Below, in pieces: positions 8,227-19,475 of a stretch of DNA of 64,000 nt (its first letter is position 1; every line of letters begins with the position of its first letter). The translations under genes were made by a program, and so were the position numbers. This DNA comes from JAKZVK01 sp965237575 (lineage in GTDB: Bacteria; Acidobacteriota; Terriglobia; Bryobacterales; UBA6623), in assembly GCA_965237575.1 (NCBI GenBank), contig CBDEGI010000004.1, positions 3,410,001 through 3,474,000 on the forward strand, read 5' to 3'. The notes beneath the pieces were generated by a model that searched no databases, had not been told where the DNA came from, and saw only the letters and a program-made list of their open reading frames with translations.

Positions 8227-9060
8227 ATGCATTCAATGTCGATCGGCAAGAAACTGCGTGAGCGACGCTTTATGGGCCGCGTGCGGGCGGTGATTGTGGC
8301 GCTCGATCACGGCAATGCGGCGGGCATCGTGCCCGGGCTCGAAAACCCGGTCGAGGTCGTCAAGATGGCGGCCCAGGCCGGCGCGGATGGCATCCTCGTT
8401 ACACCCGGAATCTTGGAGCAGGTGATCGAAGTCGTCGATCGGCTGGCGATCATCCTGCGGATCGACGGCTGCGTGAGCACGTCGGGTTCGGGCGCCATGC
8501 GGCTGTTCAGCAGCGTCGAGCACGCGGCCACACTGGGCGCCGATGGCGTCGTCGTCAACGCCACGATCGGGGCGCTGTACGAAAGCGACGAGTTGGAAAA
8601 GGTGGGCCGGGTCAGCACCGAAGGCCGACGCTGCGGCGTTCCTGTGGTCGCGGAGATGTTGACGCAGCGTATGATGGCCAACCACATGGACTTCAGCGGC
8701 AGCGGAGAGACGCTGCTGCCGCCTGATCTCCATGACGACGTGTCCATGGCCTGCCGCATCGGTGTGGAGTTGGGTGCTGATGCCATCAAGACGCGCTACC
8801 CCGGCGACGTCGACCACTTCCGAAGGATTGTCCATGCCACGGGCCGTCCGGTGTTGGTCGCCGGAGGGCCGTTTCGCGACACCACCCTCAAGGACACGCT
8901 GGAGCTGGTCGACGAGGTGCTTGCAGCCGGCGCCTCCGGCGTGATCTTCGGACGCTCCATCTGGCAACAACGCGACCCTTCCGAAGCGCTGCGAGCCATC
9001 TGTGCGATCGTTCACGAAGACGCAACGCCCGCTGAGGCTCTGGAAATGGCTCGACTATAG
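8227..9060 (+). CDS. Class I aldolase of the FbaB/DeoC (DhnA) type
   Basis: A 277-residue TIM-barrel aldolase. ALDHGN near residue 25 and the Schiff-base lysine in GADAIKTRYPGD (about residue 186) are typical of the archaeal-type fructose-bisphosphate aldolase and ADH-synthase family; VAGGP and FGRSIWQ form the phosphate-binding loops at the C-terminus. The substrate could be fructose 1,6-bisphosphate or a related keto-sugar phosphate: ADH synthase also uses aspartate semialdehyde, the substrate of the neighbouring hom, but that link is speculation. ATG 8227 directly abuts a TACAAT; ATG 8236 is an equally possible start if the message is leaderless. Confidence 0.85.
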   Translation: MHSMSIGKKLRERRFMGRVRAVIVALDHGNAAGIVPGLENPVEVVKMAAQAGADGILVTPGILEQVIEVVDRLAIILRIDGCVSTSGSGAMRLFSSVEHAATLGADGVVVNATIGALYESDELEKVGRVSTEGRRCGVPVVAEMLTQRMMANHMDFSGSGETLLPPDLHDDVSMACRIGVELGADAIKTRYPGDVDHFRRIVHATGRPVLVAGGPFRDTTLKDTLELVDEVLAAGASGVIFGRSIWQQRDPSEALRAICAIVHEDATPAEALEMARL

Positions 9061-9330
9061 CGCTCGCCACTGACCCACTTTTCCGCCAGTTTCTTAAAAG
9101 CACTAGGACTTTTTGTCTGTCCTGATGAAATGCCGCCGTGACATTGCTGCGTTGGGTTTCGCTGCCTGAGTGGGCAACTTCGACGGCCTCAGCGGGCGCG
9201 GAGCGGCGATCGGCGGGATGCTATAGTCTTTGGCGGGACCGCACGGGCGCCCGCGAGTCATGTCGCCACGTGCCTTGGCGCATGGCGTCTTCAGTCCGGT
9301 CCTCTAGAACTTGAAAACCAGGAGCTTCCG
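9061..9330 (+). other. Intergenic region before the exported enolase-superfamily gene
   Basis: About 270 bases without coding potential. A TATAGT near 9221-9226 could be a -10 box giving a leader of about 100 bases. Nothing else recognised. Confidence 0.35.
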
Positions 9331-10479
9331 ATGCTGAAACCGAGCCGCCGTCATATCTTGCAGTCCCTTGGGACTTTGGGGATCGGGGCCGCGGCTGCTA
9401 TCCCGATGCATGAAGCGGCGGCGGCTACCCCCGGCAGCGCTCTGACGTCGCGGATCAGCCGCTTCGAGGTGATCCCGACCAAAATCCCTTTCTACGAGCC
9501 GGTTCGGGAGGCATGGACGGCGAGCTTCTTCCGCCAGAACCGCTTCCAGACCGATTTCCGGCCGACGATGGTCAAGATCCACACCGACGAAGGGCTCGTG
9601 GGGATCTGCAACGCGACGATGCCGAATCAGGAGCAGATCCACGCGAAGCTCAAAAGCATGGTGGGGCGATCGCCCTGGGAGTTTCTGCTCGACGACAGGC
9701 TGCGGGGTCTTCTGGTGGCGGTCTACGACCTGATCGGCCAGGCGGCGGGGCTGCCGGTATCGCGCCTGTTCGGCACCAGCCCGAAAGAGCGCATCGTGCA
9801 GACGTGGTGGAGCCAGTGTTACCCGCCCGATCTGATGGCGGCGGAGGCCCAGCGCGGCGAGAGGGCGGGGTACAAGGTCCACAAGGTGAAGGCGCGCCCG
9901 TGGGAGGACCCGATCGCGCAGGCCGAGGCTATCTGCTCGGTGGTCGGCAGCGATTTCCGCATCTGGGCGGACGCCAACGCGTGGTGGGGCTCGGTCGGCC
10001 GGACGATCCATTTCTGCGAAGGCCTCGCCAAGCTGAACAACTACTTCGCCATCGAATCGCCGATTAAGCGGCCGGGCATCGAGGGCTACCGGCAATTGAA
10101 GGGAAAGCTGCCGCTACAACTTTCCGAGCACATGACGCCAGACCCGATGCCGTATATCCGCGAGGGGCTGCTTGACTCGTTCGTGATCGGCGGGCCGATG
10201 GGCAAGACCTTGGTGCAGCGCGCGCTGATGGCGGAGGTCACGAAGATTCCGCTGTGGGTCGAGCACAGCATCGAAGACGGCATCAACCAGGTGTTCCAGG
10301 CTCATCAGGCGGCCGCGCTTCCCGGCATCGAGTACACCATCAGCATCACCCACGTGCTCGAAGACGACCTGATGGCCGAGCCGTTCACGATGAAGGACGG
10401 GTTCTACGAGGTTCCCACCAAGCCGGGCCTTGGCGTCAGTCTTGACGAGGCGGCGGTGGACAAGTATCGCGTGGCCTGA
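9331..10479 (+). CDS. Tat-exported mandelate racemase/muconate lactonizing-family protein
   Basis: Enolase-superfamily enzyme of 382 residues; the reaction starts by abstraction of an alpha proton next to a carboxylate, substrate unknown. The N-terminus (PSRRHILQSLG, then alanine-rich to AAAATPG) is a twin-arginine-like signal, unusual because most members are cytoplasmic. Superfamily elements are visible: KVHKVKA near 182-188 (catalytic lysine), metal ligands D in WADAN (~214), E in AIESP (~240) and E in LSEHM (~264), and H in WVEHSIEDG (~310). AGGAG lies eight bases before ATG 9331. No obvious pathway partner is adjacent. Confidence 0.8.
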   Translation: MLKPSRRHILQSLGTLGIGAAAAIPMHEAAAATPGSALTSRISRFEVIPTKIPFYEPVREAWTASFFRQNRFQTDFRPTMVKIHTDEGLVGICNATMPNQEQIHAKLKSMVGRSPWEFLLDDRLRGLLVAVYDLIGQAAGLPVSRLFGTSPKERIVQTWWSQCYPPDLMAAEAQRGERAGYKVHKVKARPWEDPIAQAEAICSVVGSDFRIWADANAWWGSVGRTIHFCEGLAKLNNYFAIESPIKRPGIEGYRQLKGKLPLQLSEHMTPDPMPYIREGLLDSFVIGGPMGKTLVQRALMAEVTKIPLWVEHSIEDGINQVFQAHQAAALPGIEYTISITHVLEDDLMAEPFTMKDGFYEVPTKPGLGVSLDEAAVDKYRVA

Positions 10480-10548
10480 TTGAGGGCCGCCGGCAGACGT
10501 TTCCCCTAATGCTCGCGCGGCAGCGGGTGCCCATACACACCCCTCCGC

Positions 10549-10554
10549 TATAAT
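10549..10554 (+). promoter_or_regulatory. TATAAT -10 element of mutS, leaderless arrangement
   Basis: TATAAT ends six bases before TTG 10561 and twelve before ATG 10567. No ribosome-binding site precedes either start. Confidence 0.5.
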
Positions 10555-10566
10555 CGCCAATTGAGC

Positions 10567-13173
<2,607 letters not shown>

Positions 13174-13213
13174 CCGGACCTGTCACCGATCCTGTCCGTT
13201 GAGAACCACATTC

Positions 13214-14362
13214 ATGTTGGTCGCCGGGGTCATGAGCGGAACGTCGGTGGACGGCATCGACGTGGCGTTGGTCGAGATCGAAGGGGGTGGGTTCGACCAC
13301 ACGGTCAAGCCGCAAGCCTTCCACTCGTTTCCCTACCCGGCTGAGGTTCGTGAGGCCGTTCTTGCCGTCTCGAATGCCGAGACCCACACCTCGCAAATCA
13401 GTCAGCTCCACTTCTTGCTGGGGCAACTCTACGGCGAGGCTGTCGCCGAAACCTGTCGCCTCGCCGGCGTCTCGCTCGCTCAACTGGAGTTGGTGGGCTG
13501 CCACGGGCAGACCATCTATCATCAACCGACACCGAGCCGCCTCGCCGGGCGCGACGTTGCGAGCACGCTGCAGATTGGCGAGCCGGCCCTGATCGCCGAG
13601 CGGACGGGCGCGCCGGTGGTGGCCGACTTCCGTCCCGCGGATGTGGCGGCCGGAGGACAGGGCGCGCCGCTGGTGCCCTATGTCGATTACCTGCTCTACC
13701 GCGATGAGAAGCGTGGCCGCGTGGCGCTCAACATCGGCGGTATCGCGAACGTCACGGCGATCCCCGCCGCGGGCGCGCCTGAAGATGTGCTGGCGTTCGA
13801 TACCGGGCCGGGCAACATGATCATGGACGCTCTGGCGGATCGGTTCTCCGAGGGTGCGGAGCGTTACGACCGCGACGGCGCGCTGGCCGCGTCCGGAACC
13901 GCCGATGAGAGCCTGCTGGCACGCCTGGTGACGGCCGACTACTTCCAGAGGCCGCCACCGAAGACGACCGGGCGGGAAGCTTTCGGGGAGGAGTTCGTGG
14001 TGGCCCTTGTTGACGAGGGTCTTGAGCCGGCCGACTTGATGGCTACGGCGAGCGCTTTCACGGCAGCCACGATTGCGGGTGCGGTCGAAAGGTTTGTGAC
14101 GCCGCGGATGAGAGTTGACGACATGATTGCCTCGGGTGGGGGCACGCGCAATGTGGAATTGATGCGGCGTCTTGGGGACTTGCTGCCTGGAATTGACCTT
14201 CGTATGTCCGACGAGTTTGGCATCGAAAGCGATGTGAAGGAAGCGATTGCCTTCGCAGTGCTTGCCTATGAGACCTTCCACCGCCGGCCGGCCAACGTTC
14301 CGTCCGCCACAGGGGCATGGCATCCATGCATTCTGGGGAAACTGGTCTGGCCCTTGTCCTGA
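13214..14362 (+). CDS. anmK: Anhydro-N-acetylmuramic acid kinase
   Basis: Phosphorylates and opens 1,6-anhydro-MurNAc from cell-wall turnover to give MurNAc-6-phosphate. The 382-residue protein has GVMSGTSVDGIDVALVE at the start (phosphate loop), VGCHGQTIYHQP, the GGIANVT ATP segment and FDTGPGNMIMDAL, all as in AnmK. Start at ATG 13214; the in-frame TTG 13199 would add five residues with no homology. Probably cotranscribed with mutS. No murQ or ampD is nearby. The long inverted repeat begins 40 bases after the stop. Confidence 0.95.
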   Translation: MLVAGVMSGTSVDGIDVALVEIEGGGFDHTVKPQAFHSFPYPAEVREAVLAVSNAETHTSQISQLHFLLGQLYGEAVAETCRLAGVSLAQLELVGCHGQTIYHQPTPSRLAGRDVASTLQIGEPALIAERTGAPVVADFRPADVAAGGQGAPLVPYVDYLLYRDEKRGRVALNIGGIANVTAIPAAGAPEDVLAFDTGPGNMIMDALADRFSEGAERYDRDGALAASGTADESLLARLVTADYFQRPPPKTTGREAFGEEFVVALVDEGLEPADLMATASAFTAATIAGAVERFVTPRMRVDDMIASGGGTRNVELMRRLGDLLPGIDLRMSDEFGIESDVKEAIAFAVLAYETFHRRPANVPSATGAWHPCILGKLVWPLS

Positions 14363-14402
14363 GGAGCGGAGGGCCGCGGCGACAACGACTTCGGTGACCT
14401 TC

Positions 14403-14995
14403 GCCGGCCGGTCGGCCTTTTGGCATAGTTTGGCAAGGTTTTCGGTAAGGTTGTCATTCATCGCATTCATGGGTTGTCAAGTCCCCCCTCTCCGGTCTCA
14501 AGGTAGCGCACAGGGTAGGGGGTAATTGGCCTTTTTCACCGTAAGTTATTGATTCTATGGGATGACAATTCTGTGACTGAGTTTGGACGTGCTTGGTTCT
14601 TAGGCCGCGCGGGGACTGGTCAGCCCGCGGCGGAAGTGCAGCCCGTTACCTCGGAGTGGTGAGTGGAGCGATTTGGCACCGTCCCCATCCGGGCTCTGTC
14701 CCCATCCGCGAGCGCCCATCCGGAGCGGGGGCAAACTCGGGTTGGCAAGGCGACCTTGCGAAGCTGCTCGATGTGGGACCGCGTTCCACAACGATTCCGC
14801 CGTGCAACATCTTCCATCGCCGGAAGCCCAGTCACAGAATCTTCATCCCATAGAATCAATCACTTACGGCGAGAACGGCCGATTTACTCAGACCGGCGCG
14901 TTACCCTGAGACCGGAGAGGGGGAACGTGGCAGCCCATGAATGACTACTTTGCGGACAACCTTGCCAAACCGTGCCAAAAGGCCGACCACCGGCG
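14403..14995. repeat. Long imperfect inverted repeat (arms about 170-180 bp, central spacer about 250 bp)
   Basis: The left arm (about 14403-14580) and the reverse complement of the right arm (about 14827-14995) share, in the same order, GGTCGGCCTTTTGGCA, GTTTGGCAAGGTT, GTCATTCAT, CCCCTCTCCGGTCTCA, TTGATTCTATGGGATGA and ATTCTGTGACTG, with small indels and mismatches between them. The centre (14590-14820) holds short open frames without ribosome sites or recognisable products and fragments such as TCCCCATCCG repeated. It could be a MITE-like or palindromic mobile relic, or a template for a long hairpin RNA. Confidence 0.7.
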
Positions 14996-15078
14996 CAGCT
15001 GACCGACGAGACTGGCGCTCCGACAGCCGCCCACGGCCGCCCCGCCAACCTCGCGACCGGACAGCCTCACTCTGCAAG

Positions 15079-15906
15079 CTACTCGTCGGCCGAGCCGTAC
15101 AGGACAGCTTTTTCACCACGCTGGGCGATCTTTTTCTCGAAGAACTCGACGATCTTGTCGCGCCGCGCCAGCATGGCGCGGATTTCCGACTCACGCAGAA
15201 AGTCCTTGAGCTGGGCCCGCAGGCCTTCGTAGTTGAGGCGCCGGAGCCGGTCGAGCAGCCGGCGGTCGCACTTCAGCAGCTTGTTCTTGTCCCGCAACCT
15301 CTTGTGCGTGCGGAAGGCGCGCGTGTGGTCGATCATCCAGACCGTCCAGTCGGTGGTGATAATCAGATTGCCGAGGTTGCGGTCGGTGTTGTAGATCAGC
15401 TCGTCGAAGACGCGTACGCGGTGGATCCGGCGGTTCCAGCGTGTGGGGTCAGGAGGTTGTTGCTTCTTCAAATAGCGCGTCTTCTCGGTCATGCGAACGT
15501 CATCGATCCACCACGTCAGCGCCGCCTTCTTCTGATTGACCGTGCGCTCGACTGAAACGGGAATCATCCCGAGCCCGAGAATGCGGTCGAGCCGGTACGC
15601 AGCGATGTTGTACTTGTAGCTGTCGCGGAAGTTGAGTTCGAAGCCTTCAGGGGTCGGATGGGAATCCTTGGTGATGTCGATGTGCTGGATTTGGGCGTCG
15701 TGGGTGACATCGCCGTCGCGGAGTACCGCGCGCGTCGAGATCGTGACGCCCTCGCCGATTTCAGTGGTTCGCAGGATCTCGGCCTTGCGCAGGAAGCGCT
15801 CCTTCTGCGCGTCGTCCCATGACAGGTAGGCCGGAGCCTCGGCCGCTGGCAGGCTCACGGCGACGAAGACGAGCAGTCCGCCGATTAGGCAGTTGCGGTT
15901 GGCCAT
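15079..15906 (-). CDS. Secreted protein with an atypical-kinase-like (HipA/FAM20/PI4K-like) domain
   Basis: A 275-residue protein. From the ATG at 15906 it begins with a signal peptide (MANRNCLIGGLLVFVAVSL, cleavage after PAAEA); a longer frame reaches 16029. The mature part shows GVTISTRAVLRDG, FRDSYKYNIAAYRLDRILGL, then DRNLGNLII (catalytic-loop-like DxxxxN) and WMIDHTRAF (metal-binding D), with a helical C-terminus. The order lysine strand - AAYRLDRLLG helix - DRNxGN - IDH resembles the atypical kinases HipA, FAM20C and PI4K. Catalysis is not proven; the ATP lysine could be in FRDSYKYN. No partner or substrate is suggested by the neighbours. Confidence 0.55.
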   Translation of the reverse strand: MANRNCLIGGLLVFVAVSLPAAEAPAYLSWDDAQKERFLRKAEILRTTEIGEGVTISTRAVLRDGDVTHDAQIQHIDITKDSHPTPEGFELNFRDSYKYNIAAYRLDRILGLGMIPVSVERTVNQKKAALTWWIDDVRMTEKTRYLKKQQPPDPTRWNRRIHRVRVFDELIYNTDRNLGNLIITTDWTVWMIDHTRAFRTHKRLRDKNKLLKCDRRLLDRLRRLNYEGLRAQLKDFLRESEIRAMLARRDKIVEFFEKKIAQRGEKAVLYGSADE

Positions 15907-16193
15907 TACGGGGGACACGGCGGAAACGAGGAACACAAGCCATGTTACTCCGGCGGCCCGAAAGACCACAACGAGGCAGCCCACAGCGAGGCTTAGCCTG
16001 TGTTTCTCACCACCTGACGGCCGAAGCACGCGATAAGGCCGCCATGACTTCGTTGCGCTTGCTTGCCGTGCTCAATGTACGGTCTAGTGCACTTCCGCGC
16101 GCCAAGCGGCTCGCGCCTCGTCCTGACGGCCTTCTCACGCACCTGGCCTCGCCACGTAGTGAGAAACGCAGGCTGGCGGCTGGGATCACCGGC

Positions 16194-16562
16194 TCAGGCC
16201 GCACCTGCGTCCATCGCCTTGGCGAGAGCCTTGACGCCATCGACGGCGAGCAACGCGGCGTGCTTGGACTCGTTCGAGAGTCCGCCGACGGCCTCCTCAA
16301 CCTGCTCCTTGGTGATGGCGAGTGCTTCGGCGCCGGTCCGGCCTTGGAGCAGTTCGGTGAGGGCGGACCCGACCGCGATCGAGGCGGTGCAGCCGCGGGT
16401 CAGGTAGCCAATCGTCTCGACCCGTCCGCTGTTGAGCTTGGCCGTCAGGCGCAGGATGTCGCCGCAGATGGGGTTCGAGACCTCCACGCGGACATCCGCG
16501 TCCGGGATCTCGCCGACGTTCCGGGGATGCTGGAAATGATCCAACAGCCGCTCACTATACAT
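16194..16562 (-). CDS. IscU/NifU-type Fe-S scaffold-like protein lacking the third cysteine
   Basis: A 122-residue protein with the IscU/NifU N-domain fold: MYSERLLDHFQHPRNVG, C33 in NPICGD (with D35) and C58 in TRGCTAS. The third ligand, normally a cysteine just after a basic residue near 102-106, is replaced by alanine in SKHAALLA. So one of the three cluster ligands is missing, although H101 is adjacent and could take its place. ATG 16562 is used because homology begins there; a TACAGT lies six bases upstream of it with no Shine-Dalgarno. Probable role: Fe-S assembly or donation with ErpA (1335-1661); certainty is limited by the missing cysteine. Confidence 0.82.
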   Translation of the reverse strand: MYSERLLDHFQHPRNVGEIPDADVRVEVSNPICGDILRLTAKLNSGRVETIGYLTRGCTASIAVGSALTELLQGRTGAEALAITKEQVEEAVGGLSNESKHAALLAVDGVKALAKAMDAGAA

Positions 16563-16799
16563 GCCCCCACTGTATCGGTTCAGGGTGGGCGCCGACAAGA
16601 ACGAGGCGTCGAGCGCCGAGTGTCTGAGCCGACGCCCCCGGCTCTGCCTCCGACTTCCCCCTCGCGACTCGTTGCCTGACGAGGACTACTCCCGGTCACG
16701 AGTGTGCCGGTTCGCGGGCCGGAGCGCGGAGGAACCGGGACTCGGGCCGGCTGAGGCCTTGCGCCAAATCTCAGAGGGGCACGCCCACGCCCACCCCGC
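16563..16799. other. Intergenic region upstream of the scaffold-like gene
   Basis: About 237 bases with no gene. On the minus strand TACAGT at 16576-16571 is the probable -10 of the scaffold-like gene. Nothing else recognised. Confidence 0.4.
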
Positions 16800-17012
16800 C
16801 TAGGAATTCCCGTTCTGTTTTCTCTTCTTCTTACGCGCCCGGGGTTCAGAAGTTCTCCCCGCGACTTTGAGGGCCTCGGCAATAAACTTCGGCGGACGTC
16901 CGCGGCGCGGCTTGCCCACGGAGATCATTTCGAGCAGCTTGATGACTTGGTCAATCTGTGCGAGCTCCCTGCGGAGCTCCACAATTGCGTTCTCAATAGG
17001 CCTATCGGTCAT
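16800..17012 (-). CDS. Small hypothetical protein with basic GRP motif
   Basis: A 70-residue protein: an amphipathic, probably coiled-coil N-terminal helix (about 5-32, ELRRELAQIDQVIKLLEMI) followed by KPRRGRPPKF, an AT-hook-like segment, and a lysine-rich C-terminal tail. GGAGGC lies seven bases before the ATG at 17012, which supports translation. The composition suggests a small nucleic-acid-binding protein; no specific family is recognised. Confidence 0.6.
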   Translation of the reverse strand: MTDRPIENAIVELRRELAQIDQVIKLLEMISVGKPRRGRPPKFIAEALKVAGRTSEPRARKKKRKQNGNS

Positions 17013-17377
17013 AGGGTTTGCCTCCGGTCGAAAACTGAAGCTGGGGCCTGGCGGTGATCAACCTGCGGAGCAAGAGCCCGGCAAACACCGGCAACGCCCG
17101 AGTCCTCCCACGGACCCGGGTGCGTCCGCGAGGCTGTCTCTTCGAGAGCTATATCGGTTCAGCCGGGACAACGCTTTATGCTCCGCGGCGGGAAGGATTG
17201 ACTCTTTGAATGCCAATAGACTTAACCCGGGAAGAAACGCCGGATTTTTCTCCGGAATTCAGGGCCGTGGTGGCAGCTAAACATCGCTCTTAGAACCGCT
17301 CGCCAGGAGTGAAGTGCTTGCAGCAGCGCGGGATAAAGCCCGCCCGGCTCCCCGTCGATCTACCTGTGGGGTGAACT
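17013..17377. other. Intergenic region between divergent genes
   Basis: 365 bases between a minus-strand small gene and the + strand HDOD gene. TTGACT at 17198-17203 could be a -35 but no good -10 follows at the right distance. No gene, repeat or RNA recognised. Confidence 0.3.
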
Positions 17378-18253
17378 ATGTCAACGCAAACCGACGCTCC
17401 CGCAGCGAATGCCATTGACATCGGGTCGGTGGGGACCAAGCCGTGGGCGCTGAAATCGCTGCCTCCGTTCCCGGCCGTGGCGCTGCAGCTCTTGAGCCTG
17501 CTCGACGACGACGAAGTATCGATGAAGAAGGTCTCGGACCTGCTGAGGATCGATCCCGCCCTGTCGGCCGAGATCCTGCGCGTGTCGAATTCGGCGCTAT
17601 ACGGGCTCAGCCGGCGGATCGACAACATCTCGCACGCGATGGTCGTGCTTGGCACGGAGGTCGTGAAACGTCTGGCGCTGACCGTGGCGCTGGGGCGATT
17701 CTCGCAGAGCTTCCTCCACAACCAGAGTCTTCGGGTTTGTTGGGACCACAGCGTGGCCTGTGGGCTGGTGGCCGAAGAGCTAGCGTCGATGATGAACCTG
17801 CCGCGCGACCGCGCCTATACCGCGGGTCTGCTACACGACGTAGGCCGGCTGGCGCTGCTGGCTTGCTATCCGGTCGAGTACGGCAATCTGTTCGATGTCG
17901 CTCGGGAGCACGGCTTCAACGAGTTGGAATGCGAGCGTCATTTGTTTGACGTTGATCACTGTGAGGCCGGCGAGTGGCTGGCGCACAGTTGGAACCTGCC
18001 CGCCGAGTTTGTCGGGGCGATCGCTCGGCATCACGAAGCGCAAGCGACCGACGGCTCGTTGATCAAGGCTTCGAGTGACATCGCCGACGCCCTCGGCTAC
18101 AACGTGATGCAGATCACCTCGGAAGACACGATCGCGGACATCGTCGCGGACCTCCCCATCCCGGTTAAAGAAGAGGCTGTCAAGAAGCTGGGGGACTTCC
18201 GCGACCACATCCAAGCCACCTTAGGCTCGGTAGCCCCCTCAGCAACTTCCTAG
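17378..18253 (+). CDS. HDOD domain protein
   Basis: A 291-residue protein with an HDOD domain spanning about 25-225 (LPPFPAVALQLLSLLDDDEVS; LRIDPALSAEILRVSNSALYG; GLLHDVGRLALL; CEAGEWLAHSWNLP). HDOD is a degenerate HD domain that usually lacks phosphodiesterase activity and acts in signalling; here HDVGR is retained but the upstream HD-type histidine set looks incomplete. No GGDEF, EAL or receiver domain is attached, so it is a stand-alone signalling module whose partner is not adjacent. ATG 17378 gives a natural short N-terminus. Confidence 0.85.
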   Translation: MSTQTDAPAANAIDIGSVGTKPWALKSLPPFPAVALQLLSLLDDDEVSMKKVSDLLRIDPALSAEILRVSNSALYGLSRRIDNISHAMVVLGTEVVKRLALTVALGRFSQSFLHNQSLRVCWDHSVACGLVAEELASMMNLPRDRAYTAGLLHDVGRLALLACYPVEYGNLFDVAREHGFNELECERHLFDVDHCEAGEWLAHSWNLPAEFVGAIARHHEAQATDGSLIKASSDIADALGYNVMQITSEDTIADIVADLPIPVKEEAVKKLGDFRDHIQATLGSVAPSATS

Positions 18254-18407
18254 TAGACGAAAGCTCTCACGTTCCGCAACTAGGCGTCCGGCCGTCCCAA
18301 GGCACAGGATCAAGGCCCAGCTTCAGGGCTCTGTCGCCGCAACATCGCACAGGCACCGCCTCCGGCAGGATCTATCACTGCCCAGGGCTCCTGGCGGTTC
18401 TCCCGTT

Positions 18408-19475
18408 ATGCTGGAGAAAAGTCCTATAGCGGTCCACCACGTCTGTTTGATCTGCTACCGCGAGATCCCCCATGCCGGGGCGGCTTGCCCGCACTGCCGC
18501 GCCCGCGTCTCCTCAACGGTGGGCGCGACGCCGCAGATGCTGGTCGGTCTCTTTGTTGTGATGGTCCTGTTCTTTGTGGGAACCGAGCTGCTGACGGGAG
18601 CGTTTCGGCGGGAGCGGGAACACCGCGCAACCGAGCACCGCGACCTGGCCTGCGGGCTGACCAATTCGGGCGAGTACGACCGCAGTGTCGAGCAGTACCG
18701 CAAGGCGCTGACCTATCGGCCCGACGACCTGGAGTCGCGCCTGGGGCTTGCTCAGGCCCTCTACCTGCTCGAACGCTACAGCGAGGCGGAGGCGCATCTG
18801 ATCGAGCTGCGGGCCGCGCAACCGACGCTGGCCCTCGCGAATTACCTACTGGCCGGCATCAACGTTTACGCGGATCGTCGGGATGAAGCGGTGGGCTACT
18901 ATCGCCGCCGTGTACGGCGAGTGGTCCGAGGATTCTGCGGAGAACCGTGTTCGGACGCGCTTTGAGTTGATCGAGTTGCTCGAGAGCCTTGGAGACAATC
19001 CGCAGGCGGTCGGCGAACTCGTCGAGCTGTGGAAGGAAGCGCCGGACGATCGTGAAGTCCGCCGGCGGATCGGGCGGCATTTCTCGACGCCGGCTCGCCG
19101 ACCCACGCCATCGAGGTTTTCCGCGACTTGACCGAGCAGGATGCTGGCGACGGGGAGGCCTTCGCCGGGCTGGGCGAAGCGGAGTTCGCCATTGCTCGCT
19201 ATTATTCGGCTCGGACAGCGTTCCAAGCCGCGCTTCGGCTGCGTCCCGACGACGCCGAAGTCAAGCAACGGCTGCGGATTTGCGATGAAATTCGTGCCCT
19301 CGACCCGACCTACCGTCCTTTTGGCCGGTCACTCGGTGTACGCGAGCGGCTTCGGCGTAGCCGAGAGCTGGTCGAACGCGTTCTTGCGTCGGTCGAGAAG
19401 TGTATCGGCCAGCGTCGAGGACGCGATGAACCCGGGAGCGGCACGCGTGATCGAGGCCGACATGACGCTCGATGA
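18408..19475 (+). pseudogene. Zinc-ribbon / transmembrane / TPR protein, frameshifted and truncated
   Basis: The N-terminus has a zinc ribbon (CLICYREIPHAGAACPHC, residues 13-30), one membrane helix (about 45-65) and TPR units (SGEYDRSVEQYRKALTYRPDD; LYLLERYSEAEAHLIEL). Near 18909 one extra base moves the protein into another frame (VYGEWSEDSAENRVRTRF, VGELVELWKEAPDDREV), and near 19083 a missing base moves it back (HAIEVFRDL; YYSARTAFQAALRLRPDDAEVK; ERLRRSRELVERVLASVEKC). It then runs into unrelated sequence at about 19405. An inner-membrane TPR protein in its intact form; now apparently broken, unless the indels are base-calling errors. Confidence 0.7.

Noticed and set aside
14411..14440. 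TGGCA...TGGCA motif resembling a sigma-54 promoter, in both arms
   Set aside because: The spacing between the GG and GC elements is one base short of the required distance and no gene follows on the proper strand.
14593..14944. Short open frames in the centre and right arm of the long inverted repeat
   Set aside because: No Shine-Dalgarno, no recognisable domain, and they change frame across the repeat arms.
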